64,000 nucleotides of DNA from Lucifuga dentata. Taxonomy: Eukaryota > Chordata > Actinopteri > Ophidiiformes > Bythitidae. The translations under genes and the position numbers were made by a program. The stretch is taken from positions 51,570 to 115,569 of the forward strand of contig VXCM01001287.1 in the NCBI GenBank assembly GCA_014773175.1. Direction: 5' to 3'. The notes below the pieces were generated by a model. That model was not told the DNA's origin, made no database searches, and saw nothing but the letters and a program-made list of their open reading frames with translations. Of this stretch, positions 47,441 to 61,966 are shown one piece after another. Positions within the stretch are counted from its first letter, which is position 1, and each line of letters starts with the position of its first letter.

Positions 47441-47760
47441 CTGCCAACTTATCCTATGCAGGGTTGTGGGGGGCTGGAGCCTATCTCAGCAGTCACTGGG
47501 CAAGAGTCAGGATACAACCTAGACGGGTCACCAGCCTATCACAGGTCGAAAACAGACAAATTCATTCATGTTTACTTTCACACCTGCAGAGTTTTCAATT
47601 TACTTAGTAAATTGCATGTTGGTGGACTGAACCAACAAAAACCTGTGCAGACAGAGGGAGAGCATGCAAATGTTACATAGAAAGGGACCCGTCGCATTCG
47701 AACCTGAGGAAAGACCTTCTTGCTGTGAGGCAACAGTGCTAACCACCAAGTCATTGTGTC
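47441..47760 (-). repeat. Teleost SINE-like repeat, inverted copy
   Basis: CTGCCAACTTATCCTATGCA, GGGCTGGAGCCTATCTCAGC, GTCACCAGCCTATCACAGG, GCATTCGAACC and TTCTTGCTGTGAGGCAACAG are the reverse-orientation counterpart of the 38481-38786 repeat. The B-box-like GGTTCGAATGC lies on the minus strand. Confidence 0.65.
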
Positions 47761-49379
47761 TAACAGCCAAAAATGCAATAGATCCAGTGTTAATGTCACC
47801 TGCCATTTTATTAAAAATCAATTTAATCTCAATTCTGGGTCTCTCAGCTTTCCATATTCCTGCAGAATACTGATCTCCACATATTTTTTTTTTTTTTTTT
47901 NTTTTTTTTTTTTTTTTAGCTCCTTTACAGCTCTGCAAGATAAAAGCACAAGATCACTGGGATTTATAGACGTTATCTTAACCCAAATACTCTGTCACCA
48001 TTTTGTCTACATGAAAGATATTCTTACTTAATAACAAATGTTGATTTTCATGTGATTTAAAGCACTACAAGAATTTCTGAAATACCAAACTAAGAATAAT
48101 GGCTGTTCTCCCCTCCTGCTTCGTTCCTTGCTGTAACAGTTAAAGAACAAAAGAAACACTGTGTGAGTCTAAATAAAAAGGAAGGAGAAATGTGCTTATG
48201 ACAGACAACAATCTGCTGTCTGACTGTGTCCTGTTCATTGCATGAGTCGCCTGCTGTCAGACAGCATTCAGTTTCCAACCTGTACTGACTCATTTTCTTG
48301 TCTGGGTTTCATGAGGTAATCAAAGTGTGGTCTGCTCCTCCCCTACAGGTGCACATTATGCTCTGAACACACAGAGGCATAGCAGTCTCGTCCTAAAAAG
48401 AGAAACACTAACATTGCTGTTATATCAGCGCACTTTAGGTGCATAAAATGTATGTAGCACTCTACAATATGTAGTGGCCTGCTGCATTAGTTGCTATAAC
48501 ATTCATAAACTATTTTTCTTATTGGGGACTTATAGGTTGTCTGTAATAGTGACCTTATTGTACTTACTGACTCTTAAAATAGACATGTGTTCATTATATG
48601 TGATTATGAGATATAGTATATATAACCGATATAGAATCCTGTATTGTTTATAAAGATTGATTGATATGTATTGAGCCCAATACATTAGGAAATAAGTGAA
48701 GGCTTTTATATTCTTATGGTGTTTTTGTACATCAGCTGCAAAACTTCGAATTAAATTTACAAAGATGTACCAGCTTGGCCAAGGTGCAAAGACCTTGAAC
48801 TAGTTTACACTTCATCCATGTCACTTGATTTGGCCCCGTCAGACTTTATTCTCTTCCCAAACATAAAAAAAAAAAAAAAAAAAAAAATGTGTGTGTGCGT
48901 GTGCATGTGTGGATCTTTGGGTAGCAAAGAAAAAATTACCTCTACGGGATAAAATCTGTTTTACATCACTGGCAGAAGTGGGTCCAGTTAGAGATTATGC
49001 TGAAAAATACATAACAGCAAAACTTCTGAGTTCTATCTTTTTATATATTATATGACCCATATATATACATTTACACAGTCTATTTATAAACTCATAATGA
49101 CATGGTGTAAAATAATAGTGTATTTGACATGAGATTTTTGTGTTAAAGTCTTAAAACTGTGCATACAGTACTTTCTTACTAGCAGCGGTATTCTAAAATT
49201 TACCACTGGATTTTCATAGGCGCACTTTAGAGAAGCAGAATTTAACCAAATGTTTGATTTTGTAGTGATAATAGTCGGTAAGAAAAACAATAAATACAGT
49301 AATCTTAGCAGTGTTGGAGCCGTGCAGGGTGGGGTTGGTGAGGGAGGCGGAGTCTGCGCTGAGGTGACGCTGCGTTTAC

Positions 49380-49528
49380 TCACTTTTGTTCAGAGGACTG
49401 TGCGCCAGGGGAGAGAGTGTGTGTGTGTGTGTTTGTGAAGAGAGAAGTGCAGATAAGTGTTCTGACCACAGAAAACAACACTGAACTGGAATAAACTGAG
49501 AAGATTATTTTTCTGCGTGTTTCCACAG
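49380..49528 (+). other. jup: Probable jup non-coding exon 1 and core promoter region
   Basis: A locally GC-rich stretch (49315-49380, with GGGAGGCGGAGTCTGCGCTG) is followed by a strong donor TTCCACAG|GTAAGACT at 49528/49529. Jup genes have a non-coding first exon and a long first intron, so this is the best candidate. The 5' limit is a guess. Confidence 0.45.
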
Positions 49529-51374
49529 GTAAGACTCACAGATTTGTGCGCTTTTGTCCCGAAACTGTCTAGTCTTTGTCATGATGCGTAGTTTCTCTGC
49601 GCACTTTGGGTTCTTCTTTGGTGCGTAAATTTTCATATTTGTGCGTCTGTTCGCTTTTTAATCCCGTTGTCTCTCCAGATGGTTGGTAATATTTCTTAAC
49701 TTTTTTTTTGTTTGTTTACCTAGTTGGAAATCTAGTATTGTGTTTGGTATTCATTTCCGCATGCCTCAGCCTCAGCTGAATGGCACAGCCTAAAGCAACT
49801 CATAAAGTTAACGCGTTTATTTTAGTCTCTATTTCTGTATTTCTGATTGGATGAGCGTCAAAAAGCTGTTTTGCCAAAACGTAACGACTGTTGGTCCAAG
49901 TATCGATCAACTTGACGTCACCTGTCAATAGAAACCTGTAGTGTTTTGTGTGTGTCTGTGTGTGTAGGGGGGGGGGGGGGCAGAGAAGGAGATATCTAGA
50001 TCTGTTATAGCACTCTGCGTAATTAATTTATACATTTTGGAAATACACAGATGACAGACAGATAGATAGATAGAAGTGTGTGAAGTGGGAGTGAGAGTCA
50101 CTTCTTGTTCACACATTTGAATAACAGATCATAGCTGATGACAAATCATCGCCTAATATTGAACATCTATGCCATAATCGAATGTGTTTGTGTGAGCTCC
50201 GGTCCACTTCCACTCAGGTTCATGCCGCCACTGATGGCTGCAGGTGTGCCAAACCTTCCGTGATGTCAATACCTTTGCAGGTGAATCTATCTTGACAGAG
50301 TGATTTGTTGCGCAAGTTTTTCAGTCCTGTTTAGTAAGAACAAGAACACACTTTTTTTTTCATTTGATTTCATGAGTCACTCCACTAAAATCAACTTTCA
50401 GCTGAATGACTTTTACTTTATCTGCTTTTCTTATCTGAGTTAAGTCATTTGCAGTGTGCCTGGGATAACTTTAATATCCTTTACTGTCAAATTTGTCATG
50501 GGTTGCTTTGGAACTGAACTGTTGTTTTAATAAACTCGCTGTCTCTCTTGGTTTGGAACCAGCACAGTCAGCATTAATTCATATAATTTTTTCTAGTCCA
50601 ATTTATCCTCAAGTTACACCATCACAAATCACAAAGAAGACCACCTAACAAGTTTGTGTTATCCGGCTGTTTTCTAAAGCAGAATGTCCAGCTGCAGTTA
50701 TTGACTGTGTGTCAGGTTGAATAGAACAGGGTTGCCTGGCAGTGCCAATACATCCTCCCTGTCAGGTCTCCAACCAAGCTTGTCCTGGACCTGAAGTCCT
50801 TTTGCAGCAGGCAGCCCTGGTCGGAAAGCTCTTCCTGTCTGCCCTCAGGGAAGAGGGCGGATGGGTGATGGGACATTGGTTGTGGATGAAGGGGGGTGAC
50901 TTACTGTAGATTTGCATCTACAGCTGTGGTGGCATGGTGATAATCTCTCCCCCCCGTCTGCTTAATTCCCTGATACTGTCCTACATTAGCAGAGCAAGAG
51001 GCCAGGAGATCCTTGAGTTATCAATAGGTCTACACTTTGCAAAGGAGATTACTGCAAAGCAAAGATTCTGCCATCTTTGGTTAACTGGAAGATTTCCTTT
51101 TTTCCTTGGATATACTTTCATGTCTCTGTCTCTCTCCAGTGGTGCCTGACAGAGCATTTTCTAAGGTCTCAGTTACAGCCACTCAAGCCCCATGATATTG
51201 TCTGACCTGCTCTGTGTCTACATATTGCTGTGGCTCTGTGTTTTGTGTATCCATGGAGATGCAGACACTGGGAGATAGAGTTTCTGTCAGCCATGATAAA
51301 GGTTTTTGTGGTTGAAGCCAAAGGGAAGGTGTTGTTACAATATCATAATCTCTAAAGAGTTAACCTCCAGTAGC

Positions 51375-51969
51375 TTAAAAGACCCTGTCAATCATGCATG
51401 TTTGAGCCCAATATATACAATCCACATACGCATTACATTACTGACAAACCTTTGACCAAAATATAGCTATAGCTATAAATTTTAGAATTTTTTTCCTACC
51501 TTCCAGACATTTTTTTCCTATCTTCCAGACAGCCATTTGTTTCAGTTCATTCCAGCATGCTATAAAAATCTGCTTGTAGACTTGAAATGTGCTTGAGATA
51601 TGTAATCCATCACATCAAACAATTTATCCCTTAGGTTTTTTTGTCAAAGTAAATTTATTTAACTAATCTAACATGGAGCTGCACGGAAGACAATGTATTT
51701 CTCCGCCAGGGAATATAGTCCCCAGAGAAGACGGTTTTTACTGTGAAATTAAAACGGCCGTGCCTTCTATATTTGTGCACAAGTGTTAGCAGCTGAATCA
51801 TTGAATTTAAAGGTGGGTGTGTCACCTGAATATTTGATTTTGAAAGACTGGGGGATTTGAAAAAATAACAGAAAACCTAAGATACGGTTTTATATTTTGG
51901 AGTAATGTAACGTATATATATTGTATAGATTGGGCTCAAACATGTATGATCACCGGTGTGGTCCTTTAA
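51375..51969. mobile_element. TTAA-flanked MITE, family A, copy 2
   Basis: Left end TTAAAAGACCCTGTCAATCA, right end in reverse complement TTAAAGGACCACACCGGTGA; about 595 bp. It shares long stretches with 7639-8241, such as CATGCATGTTTGAGCCCAA, TTGTTTCAGTTCATTCCAG and ATTTGATTTTGAAAGA. Confidence 0.75.
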
Positions 51970-54900
51970 GAGCAGACCTTTATCAAGCAGTACCATTGTC
52001 AACCCAAAGTAGATTTATTCAAGCCTGAACTTTCCCAGACACCCAGTGCTGTGTTCATTATTATCACCAGCCAAAGAACAGCAAAGCAAGAAATCACAGA
52101 TGTTAAAGTGGTGTTTGAAAACGGGCAGCTTGACAGGTTCCCTCTGAGCCCAGAAACAATAAAAGTCGGCAGGTATAAGTAAATAACAAACTTCCCCTGA
52201 AATAGTGATATAAATGCAACCAATGAATTTTGTTCCTTTTTATTACAATGAATACTTACATAATTTGCAACATCATATAAAAACATGGATTTCTGCTGCA
52301 TGGGATCAAAATGCAGAAGCTTGTAGCATGTATGGAGTGCGGCAGTATAATGCTTAGGAAGTAAAGTTGGCAATGCCCAGCTGAACTGTGCCCATTACTG
52401 TCACTTAAATTATTTACTTTGGACAGTCTTGATTGGATCAAATGAGGGCAAGAACATGTTTCTTACTTAAAATGTCAAATACCCAAAGGCTGTTTTTCCT
52501 CACTTGCACTTTTAGGACACATAGGAAGTCTGCCAGGTTGATCTTTTCAAGTCAACTCCTACCAAAGCTCTGTCCAAAAACACACGCACACATCAGCTCA
52601 CAGCATGCTGGAGAGCAGAATTCTACTGTTTCTTCATGAATATATTAGAATTGATATTTTTTTCATTACTGACACAGTTCTGCATGCCCAAACAGGGAGA
52701 GAGCGAACCACATTCCTGCACTGACTCAGAAGACAAAGTTTTCACAGTTGGATGATTTGGCTGAGTTGTACTTTTCAGCACAGTGACTCTGATGAGTCCT
52801 GCGGTGTTTTTCGCTCCTCCACCTCCTACTCACCCGTTTAATTACAACTCACTGAGAGATAGAGGAAAGGGACGACAGTAAGGTGTGGCTGAAATGCAAT
52901 CAACAGGGAAGCAACATACAGAACGTACGCACCAAATAAACATCAACATATCATACTGAAGCTAATAATACATATCACTGCTGTTGTGTGAAAAAAAAAA
53001 AAAAGTTTAACTCCATTTTTGTAGAGTTCAGTATTTCCCTGAAATTGAGCTCCTATTTGTATTGAGAAAGTTGTGCAACTGCGAATACTTTGCAAAACAC
53101 TTTGGTTAAACTGAAAAATGTGCTACGGTCAATCAGAAATCATGGCTGTTTTCCTTTCTTTTTTTCCTTTTTCTCCTATTCTCAGTTAACATTTTTGTGA
53201 ATTCAGTTTTCATCTGACATCAGTAACACATGGACCAAATGACATCTATTCAATAATTGGATATATTTTTTTAATTTTATCAAAGGTTTTACTTTTACTG
53301 CAGCTTTTTCCTTTGATTTGAGAGTTCTTTATATTATGGCAGATCAAACAATAGATTTTTCAACCCACTGTGCCCTTCTTATAGATATCTGAAACACTCT
53401 CAACTTGTCAGCTGAACTTGTTTCTGGAGAGTGCTGTATTCGTTAGTGTCCCCTAAGACTTTGGCCCTGCTTTGCCAAATCCCCCACGTCTCTAATCTCC
53501 CTGAAAAATTCATCATCTGTCACATCGCCTCAGTGCTCAGCAGCACACCCATGCATAACAGTGCAAGCTAAAACCCCTTGTCAGAAAAAAAGGGTTTGGA
53601 TGCAGCATTGGCCACCAAACTTGGCCAGTGAACACACAGACACATCTTGATGTGCTTCAGCCTTTTGGTTGAATCCATTGGGGACACTTGAGACCCGGCT
53701 TCCTTTTCACTGTGACAGCAGTCAATGGGACAATGCTGCTACTCTTTTCCTTTTACCCCAAACAAAGTAACTGGAACAGAGACTCTCTGTGCTGCATCAG
53801 AGACGGAGTTCATCCTCTTCCTTCCTACCTTCAACCAAACAGCATGGGGGGGGTGGGCATCCTACACATAACTCATTACATCACGTTGTCTGTACCAAAA
53901 AAAACAGCATCTGGACACCAAAAGTTAAACTATTGGTCTGTTTTTTTGTTTTTTGTTTGTTTGAAAAAATACACAGACATACTTTTATAATTCTGTGTCC
54001 TCTCAATGTCTGATAAGGCTTCTTTGTGAACTTGCTTGCTGTGCGGGCCTTGTAAATGAGACTTTATTGCCACACAGGGTACACTCTTTTTTACTCATTC
54101 CCTCTTTCTTTATCAGCTTTCCAGCTTGGTGTAATCTGATCCTGTTCTGTGCTCAGGCACCTCCTCCAAGACAGCTCATGTTTCCTCTGATTCACTGTGA
54201 GAGCCCACTGGGAGTAAACAACTACACACCAGTTTCCAGCAGCCATACTGTATCCACTGGCCTAATTCAGCTCATTAAAGTAGCTGCAGTGAATCCACTG
54301 ACACATCTACGGCCATTATACATTCCGCTCCTTATTTATTCATTGGCATACTGACTGTGGTTGACAGTCTGTGTTTTGGGGAATCTGCACTGTACGTGTC
54401 ACAGTAAGACAGATTCAGTTGTGTATTGCACAAGTGCACAGCAGCAGTATTTCATTGTCTGTTCATCCAGCGTGTCTCTGTTATGGGTTCTTGGCATGCT
54501 GACGTTGCTATGGTCTGGATTTTATCAGCTGCCTGTTACAGATGAATGTTCCCTCAGAGAATGAGCAGTGCTTTTACAATATGAGCCTGACTGATACTGG
54601 ATTATTTTTAGGTTGACACCAAAATCAAGATTAAGAGGTAAAAATGAAATCTTGTAACACTGTATTGGTTCATTGTTTATATGTTGCATAAACATGAAAA
54701 AAATAACATTGCTCAGTTATATTGTAGGAAAGCTACATGCTGAGTCTGTATTTTTACAGTTGACCTATAAATTTTCTAAGCTGACAAAATCAGTAAATTT
54801 TTTAAATTATTATAGTATTAGCCAAAATACAAACACAACACAATAATCTAAACTTCATGAATTAAAGTAATTGTCAAATATACATGCAGTAAAATGCAAG

Positions 54901-56999
54901 TTATACAGTAATAAAATAGTTGGGGCTGTGGGTTCCAGAAGTGTTTTTGCCCAGTGTAAAATCACATTTGAATGTTTTTTTGTTCTTCAATGAGGAAATG
55001 CACAATTTCCCTGAATAACTTAATGGTACTATAAGGTTTGTAGTATGGCCATAGCTTAAAAATATTTCAGCTTCCTCTCAGAGAAATCACGTTTCTGCCA
55101 TGGAAGTTTGCATGGCGAATGGCCTTACAGTGCCTATGAGCCTCAGTGGCTGCCACTATGGAGACACCACCAGTGGCATAAATCTGCGTTGTCTGTGACT
55201 CGGAAGACTTCACTGTTGCAGTTGTGAACAAAACTATGGATAATAGAAACTAAATTGACCCAAAAACAATTTAGAATCCCAAAGTAAATTGATTTAAACT
55301 GCCAAATGTGTAGAAACATTGTTCTGTTCTTAACTTCTGCCTGCCATTAGCTGCATGTGCAGCGATGTTTTAAGCTTGGCGATTGTTTCTTAACAACAAA
55401 CACAATGCTCTGAGGGGTCATAGTTAACTTCTCTCTAAAACTTTTTGTGTACACAATCTTCTAACTTTATCAATTTGTTCATTGTTTGTACTTTCACTTC
55501 AAATCTATAAAATAATGTACTGTGTTTTTTTGTTTTTTTTGTTTTTTACATCAAATATGCTGATACTAACATATCTGTATGCACCAAAGTCAGCCTGGCT
55601 GTAATGGGGACACTGAGCTGTGTTCTGAGCATATAGCCTGCAGAAGTTTGCTGCCAGAGTACAGTACAAAGGAAAAGAAACAAAAATACCCCAGCTGTTT
55701 TTAACAAACTTCTCCTTTCTGATGAGACAGGCTGACAGCAATGGTGAGTCAGATAATGGTGACCAGAACTTCCTGTTGCCCACCACAATATATCCATTAG
55801 CTGTGCACCACTTCACATCCTTCCGTATTGATTTATAACTAACAGCTCTCCAATTATCCCCACTGCCTACATTACGGTGTCATAACAGCTTTTGTCGAAT
55901 GAAGGGGGATGGAAAGAATAAGGGCAGTGAGGTTTTGGGGCCAGGGTGGTTTGGGGGGTGTTGAGATGAATTCCGCTGGGACAGCTGGACCATGATTCTG
56001 CTTAAAAGGGAAGGTTGGAGGGCATTATGTCACGCAAGAGCTCACTGACGGCAGACCACTGAGCACTGGAGGCTCACACCAGCCATTTAGCGTATCAGGA
56101 GCATAGGTTATGTGAGAGCTGGGTGTTAAAGTCTTCTGGGAAACAGTGTATTAGTAAGAGGAGCGAGTGTTGCATGTCAGATGTCAGCGAGCACATACGT
56201 GAGACAGTGCATGTCCAAGTGTGTGTGGGTAGACTATATGTCAACTTGGGGATCTGGCTGTGTGCAGATGGTGTATGAAGCATTTACAGATGTGTGCTAT
56301 TTAACAGGATAATCTGCTTTATTTGTATGTCAGCCTACACATGACATTATCTACTTTTTACAGCAGAGCAATCTTGTTTTAATAACTTTGACAATGTCCA
56401 GCTAACACAAAAAAAGGCTAAATTCCTGCTGTGAAAATGTGTTTTTAAAGAACTGGTTTTATGTGTGTACTTTTAAGCAGCCGTGACAGGAATGTCCTGC
56501 TCATTTCTGTTACCAAAGCTTTTTTGGTAGTCATGGGTGTACATGAATGCTGTGATATATGTGAGGAGTTGCTGAGGAATAGGGCCAGAGATCATCATCA
56601 ACACCCCAAGCCTTTACCAGATGCACTCAAGCTGGCCTTAAACTTAAGGACTTACGAGACATGAAACTGTACAGATACAGATAGAAAGTTATTTAAAATT
56701 AGAAATAGTATGTTTTGAGAGGAATGTGTGTGTTCAGTAATTAGAGAGTGAAGATTTTATGGAAAAGCAGAAGTAAGGAGCTGGAAATACTCTGTCGCAC
56801 ATTTTGCATGTTCAAAATCATTAGATCGCATCCCTCTGCCAAGGGCCAGCAAGCCTGAAAAAATTGTGTTGTGTTCTAATAATCGATCTGTCTCTGTTCA
56901 AGATGTGTGAAAATCATTTGCATGCTACTGAATCAGCATAATCTCAGCTACAGATCATGGTTGTTTCATGTTTTTAGCTTTATTTGTTATTGTATAGTA

Positions 57000-57270
57000 A
57001 TTCCATTAATGGGCCCCCTGTCAAGGATATATTTTAGTTTGGCGGATCCATATCCTTACCTAGATCTGGACCAAATTGTTACAACGTTAAGAAATCCTTA
57101 TAAAAATTCCTGTATCCGCTCCTAGATCAGCAAATTTAATGAATTCTTCTCTGGGCAATGCTGTACCCTTGCTCCAGGATTTGTCAAAATTGATTCTTAA
57201 CTTTTTGACTACTTGTGCTAACAAACCAACTTACAGATGCATGGAGAAAATATAACGTCCTTGGTGGAAG
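57000..57270. repeat. Retroposon-like 3' fragment
   Basis: AGATCTGGACCAAATTG, GTGCTAACAAACCAAC and AAAATATAACGTCCTTGGTG resemble the 3' ends of RTE-type non-LTR elements in fish. No ORF; limits approximate. Confidence 0.35.
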
Positions 57271-57830
57271 TAAATTTACAAATGTGAGATTAATAACTTT
57301 TTGGCATTAATATGGCAGAGTCTTTGTAACATCTGTTTACTGAGACTTTCACACCTAAAAGTTTTTGCAGTTGTGGCTTCGGCTTACTACACTTTTCTTT
57401 TTTTAACATTGTGATTTGCCTGATTTTGTATTTTTCTTATATATGGACTAAAGTAAAATGTTTCCATTTCAACAAAGATTTTAAATCCTAAATTTAGCCT
57501 GTTGGATTGTGGTATGTGTGCACCTGCATAACTTTTATGAGGGAAATTAGTAAAGAATGAAATGTAGAGAGAACTATAGCTCAGCACCTCTTGACAATTT
57601 GTGTATTCAGCCACTCCCAGTTTACTCATACACCTACACACTCCCAACACCCTTTCTGAACTCTTGTCACTGAGACACTCCCTGTCTGACAGAGGAAGGA
57701 CATGCAAAGTGAATTTGTTCTCACCATTATCTGAATCTGCTGTCACAAAAGCCAGTATCTCCTCATAATGTCTGTAAGTTTGAGTAATTGTGAGTCAAAG
57801 GAGTTTCCATTTTATGTGTTTAGTTTTGGA

Positions 57831-58350
57831 CAGTAGTGGAAGAAAAACACACCCTTTAATTAAGTAGAAGTGTCAATGTCACAGTAGAAAAAACATGCTC
57901 CATAACTCTGAAAGTCCTGCATTCAAACTAAGTAAACTTACAAAAGTATTGTCAGTAAAATGCACTCACGTTTTCAAAGTAGCAGAATTTGTACTCAAAC
58001 AGAGTAGACTTTAGTTTCACTGTCTAGTGAAAACCTTGTATTTCCAGTTTTGGGATCATGTTTTCAGATAAGTTGAAAAAGGAAAGAAGGAGGGAGGAAC
58101 AAAAGAAGAAGGTTAAGAGTGAAAGAAATAAAAAGGAAGAATGAAGGGCTGAAGGAAAACAAAGAATGGAAGTAATACAGTTTAGAAAAAGACAAGTAAT
58201 ATAACAAAATTAAAAAAAAAAACAACTATAGTATCTCCCTCTAAAATATATTGAAATAGATGTATAAAGTCTTCCAAAAAATGAAATAAATGAAATAACA
58301 GTAGCTTAAGTAAAGTACTTGAGTAATGTACTTAGTTACTGTCACCTCTG
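57831..58350. mobile_element. hAT-like teleost MITE in jup intron 1
   Basis: Left end CAGTAGTGGAAGAAAAACAC, right end in reverse complement CAGAGGTGACAGTAACTAAG followed by TACATTACTCAAGTACTTTA. The interior has AGTAGAAGTGTCAATG and AAAACCTTGTATTTCCAGTT, as in the copy at 15249. Confidence 0.55.
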
Positions 58351-61300
58351 ACTTTGATGAGACAAAAAGTAAAAAGTATGTAATTTTTTTTTCAGTAAAA
58401 GATTGATGCATGTACATGGGACAGGATGAATATACCGTGTTAGTGTGGAATGTCACACCAGCATTACAGTGTTGGGTGCTAAACAGAATCTATCTCTTCT
58501 CTGTTCCAACTCGTTCACTGACACGCATTCCTGCTTTTACTGTTTAAGTTGTTTTGGAAGGAGCTCCACTTGAAGTCACTTCTCATCCACTGGGGTAGTT
58601 GCTTGACAAAGATAGTGGAAGATAATGGGTGTGAGAGGTGTGTTTAGTTGAATAAACTGTGTGGCTTCCACATTAGTGCTGAATGTAAATGTGGGGTGAA
58701 TGACAGAGCAAAGTACAGTGAGAGTGAAAGGATGTGTCAGTTATTAACTGGAAGAGAGCAAAGTCCAGTCGGAAACACAATACAGCTGCTTTTTGTCAGC
58801 TCTGAACAATGAGGAAGAATCATTATACTGTAGGCTCGATAAATATGACTGGGAACAACGTGACAAAATTTTGAAATATACCATCAGCATAAATGTGCAG
58901 ACATTATGTTTTTCTGGTTTGCTCAGCTGTAATTTTTTGCTCGATGATATTTAAAATAAAAATGGAGTTATGTCTACGCTTTTCTATAAGACTGATTTGA
59001 CTTTGACGCTTTTTGACAAAATGCTCCTGCTCTTATCTGTTGTTAGTCTGCTGCAGTATCGGTACAGTAGCATCATCAGATCCCGACCACTGGACAGCTT
59101 GGTGCAGGTGAAGTCAGGGCACTCAGCTGGCCATCGTTCAAAAAGCACATCCTTTTGTGTGTGTGTGTCTGTCTGCTTGTGTGGGAAGATGTTACTCGTC
59201 AGGATTGCTGTGAGACGTAGTGCATGTGAAAAGAAAAAAACAGAGAAAAATCAGGACGGAACAACATTTATCAGTATTGCTTCAGACATTAGAGGGGTCA
59301 GCAGATTAAACCCACACAGTATAGTACCGGAGCATAGTTTCGGTTACCTAGGCGATATACAGGGTGTGTCGCAACATTGCAGCAGTTAAGCTGAACCCAA
59401 TGCCTCGTCCAGGAAAACAAAGACTACACAAACACTCTCCCTGATTTACTGAATACAGGAAAGTTCTGACACTGGACATAGAGTGCCTGCTGTGGTTCTG
59501 TAGAAAATAAAAAACTATGTGGGTTCTGTTTTTTTTCTCCATCATATCCTTACCAAGACTGAATTTAAAAAAAAAAAAAAAAATCTTTGGTAATGGATCG
59601 ATATACTTTTTAGTCACAAAGCCTTTAAGAAACCTGCTTTATTTTTGTAAATTCCTTCCTTTTTCAAGATTCGTCAATTGACAAAAAGTCAAGTGGTCTC
59701 TTACCATCTCATGACTGGCAGCAGGGCTTTGTGCTTGTGTTTAAAAAGGGACCACACCTTTAAAGGAAGCCTTAATGGTTGTAAACGTAGTTTCTATCTG
59801 TGGCCTGATGAGCCAGTGAATTTACTTGTAAGGTAGCATGTAGCTGCAAGCACAGACAACTCTTTGGGCCTGGCACTGAAAGATCCCAAGGTAGATGTTA
59901 AAGCTCACTGCTGCTCTCTGTGAAGGTGAAAGTAAAATAAAGTGACACAGTTTGCAGAAACCTCAAATTGAGTTTACCTGTATTTTGAACATATACCTTT
60001 ATAAATAGCACATACAGCCCCAGAGAAATTTGCGCTGACTTGCAAGTGACTCGTTGTTCACCAAAGTGCTGTAGAGATACTGAGAAGTGACTGAACATGC
60101 AGCGCACACATTTTGCTGGTGCATATGCATACACCATTGTCAGTTCCTTCTCTGTACAACCTGTAATATAAAACAACAAACAACGATGCACACGCACAAA
60201 TTTGCACTAACATGCACAGCAGCATGAACCCGGGGGCAGGAAAAGTGGGCCGGGCAGGCTGAGGGAGTGAAACATGAGATTAGCACATCCTTATGCAAAG
60301 CCAGAGGGCAAAAAGATAAGGGAGTGGTGCTCCGATGACATCTCTCCAACTACATCATTAAAGGACTGAGTGCAAGGTAGAGACAAAGCGGCTTTACTTG
60401 TGTGCAAACTCACCATATGCACTGATCAACTTTGATTTGTAACTTTCAGCTTTCAGGGTGGTAATTTTAATGTTTACAGCTCATAGTGCACCAGCTTGCC
60501 AGCTTGACATCCTGACTCTAAGCCCCAACCTGTTTTATTAGTACAAATAATTGAAAAGAAGCAAACTTCTTTCATGCAGTCAGCTATCATATAAAAGTGA
60601 TTCAATAAGGGAAGTTTCTTCTTTTTTGTGTTTGTGTTAAGCCCACAGGTACCTCCAGTACCTCTGCAGTCCCTGTAGAGCTCAGATGCACTTCTACTGG
60701 CATTCAGACACAAAAAAGCACCATGCTCAGTAAAAAGCATCAGCAGTACTCCCCAGCATCGCAAACATCTGACACCACTTTGAGCTGGTACAGTGGAGGC
60801 ATTGTATTATTGGTCATATGTCACATTATATATGCAGATTTTTCTGTGATGAGAAGAAAGGATTTCTGTGATGGATGACATTCAGGCTGCAGAAATGTGG
60901 AGATGGTGAACATGCATGCAAGTTTTTATGGCAAGAGGTTATTTTGGGTCTGCAGAGCCTCAAGAAAGTCTTGTATCTGGTCTTGAGTAAATGATGGATC
61001 TCAGCTTCTGAAAACCTGAAAAAATGGAAACATATTTAGTAACGAACATTTTGTATGTTTGGATATGGGATGGATGTTTCATATGGATATCCCATATAAT
61101 TCCTATGAGAGGAATTATAATTGTAAAATTATTAAAAAAAAAAAAAAAACAGTTATCTTTCTTAAAGATAAAATGTCCCTGCGAGGATTAAATGCCTTAG
61201 TGAAGAAGAATGATTTTAGTAGGGAAACATGAGAGTGCAGCAAAAAGAAATGAAGTGTGGAACAAACCTGCACCAACAAGTAGCAGTTACGCAATCTAGT

Positions 61301-61966
61301 GCACTATTACAACAAACATATAGATAAGAAGATACCCCAGGATGCCAGATTACCTATTTAATACCTTCTTGATGAGGCCCAGAAAGCAAGTCAATGCCAG
61401 TATTTAAAATGAAATGATCAAAATTAACTTGTTGGAAGCATTTCTAAGGCTTGAGACTCTTGTGTGATGACACGTGGTGAAAGAGAGTGTTTCTCTTTAA
61501 CGCTCACTCTTACCCAGGGTAGTCGAAACCTGCCGAGCAGGTCCCGGATTGCAATGTGTCAGCAGTAGGCTGCTCCCACGGATACATGGGTGGAGGCTGC
61601 CAGGCTGGGGTCAAAGGCCACTGATACTGCCTAGCATTCTTCAGCTACAGCTGTCTCTGCACGCTCCTCACACCCCCTCCTCATGAGGCACTGCTGCTGC
61701 TCTGTGTTGTCATTTTGTGGTCACGAGGATCAGGGGAGGAAAGAGGTCATCCTCTAAGCTGTCGTACCTGAATGTCATAAAAACTTGATGACCTGTGCTG
61801 TCTCTGCTTGAATGTTTATTAATTCATGAAATTATACTGACAAGTCAAGTGTATATTAATATCTGAGTGACACGACAATCACTTATATCAGAGAAAATGC
61901 TGCACTTCCTGATGTTTGCTTTCTTTTTTCAGGCTTGCTCCATCGTTTTGATAACGAGAGGCGAGG

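Larger units (their letters stand above)
43990..49379. other. Intergenic interval between hap1 and jup promoters
   Basis: The two genes diverge. I see no exon. It contains a (CA)n near 45321-45353, a (TAA)n, an inverted SINE-like repeat and a poly-T join at 47901. Confidence 0.65.
49529..61932. other. jup: jup intron 1, 12.4 kb
   Basis: No coding exon is recognised. It contains a family-A MITE, a hAT-like MITE, an RTE-like tail and many short tracts. Short open frames here have no family resemblance. Confidence 0.55.

Noticed and set aside
58970..59389. 139-codon plus-strand frame in jup intron 1
   Set aside because: Contains a GT-tract translation and no family resemblance; not compatible with jup exon phases.
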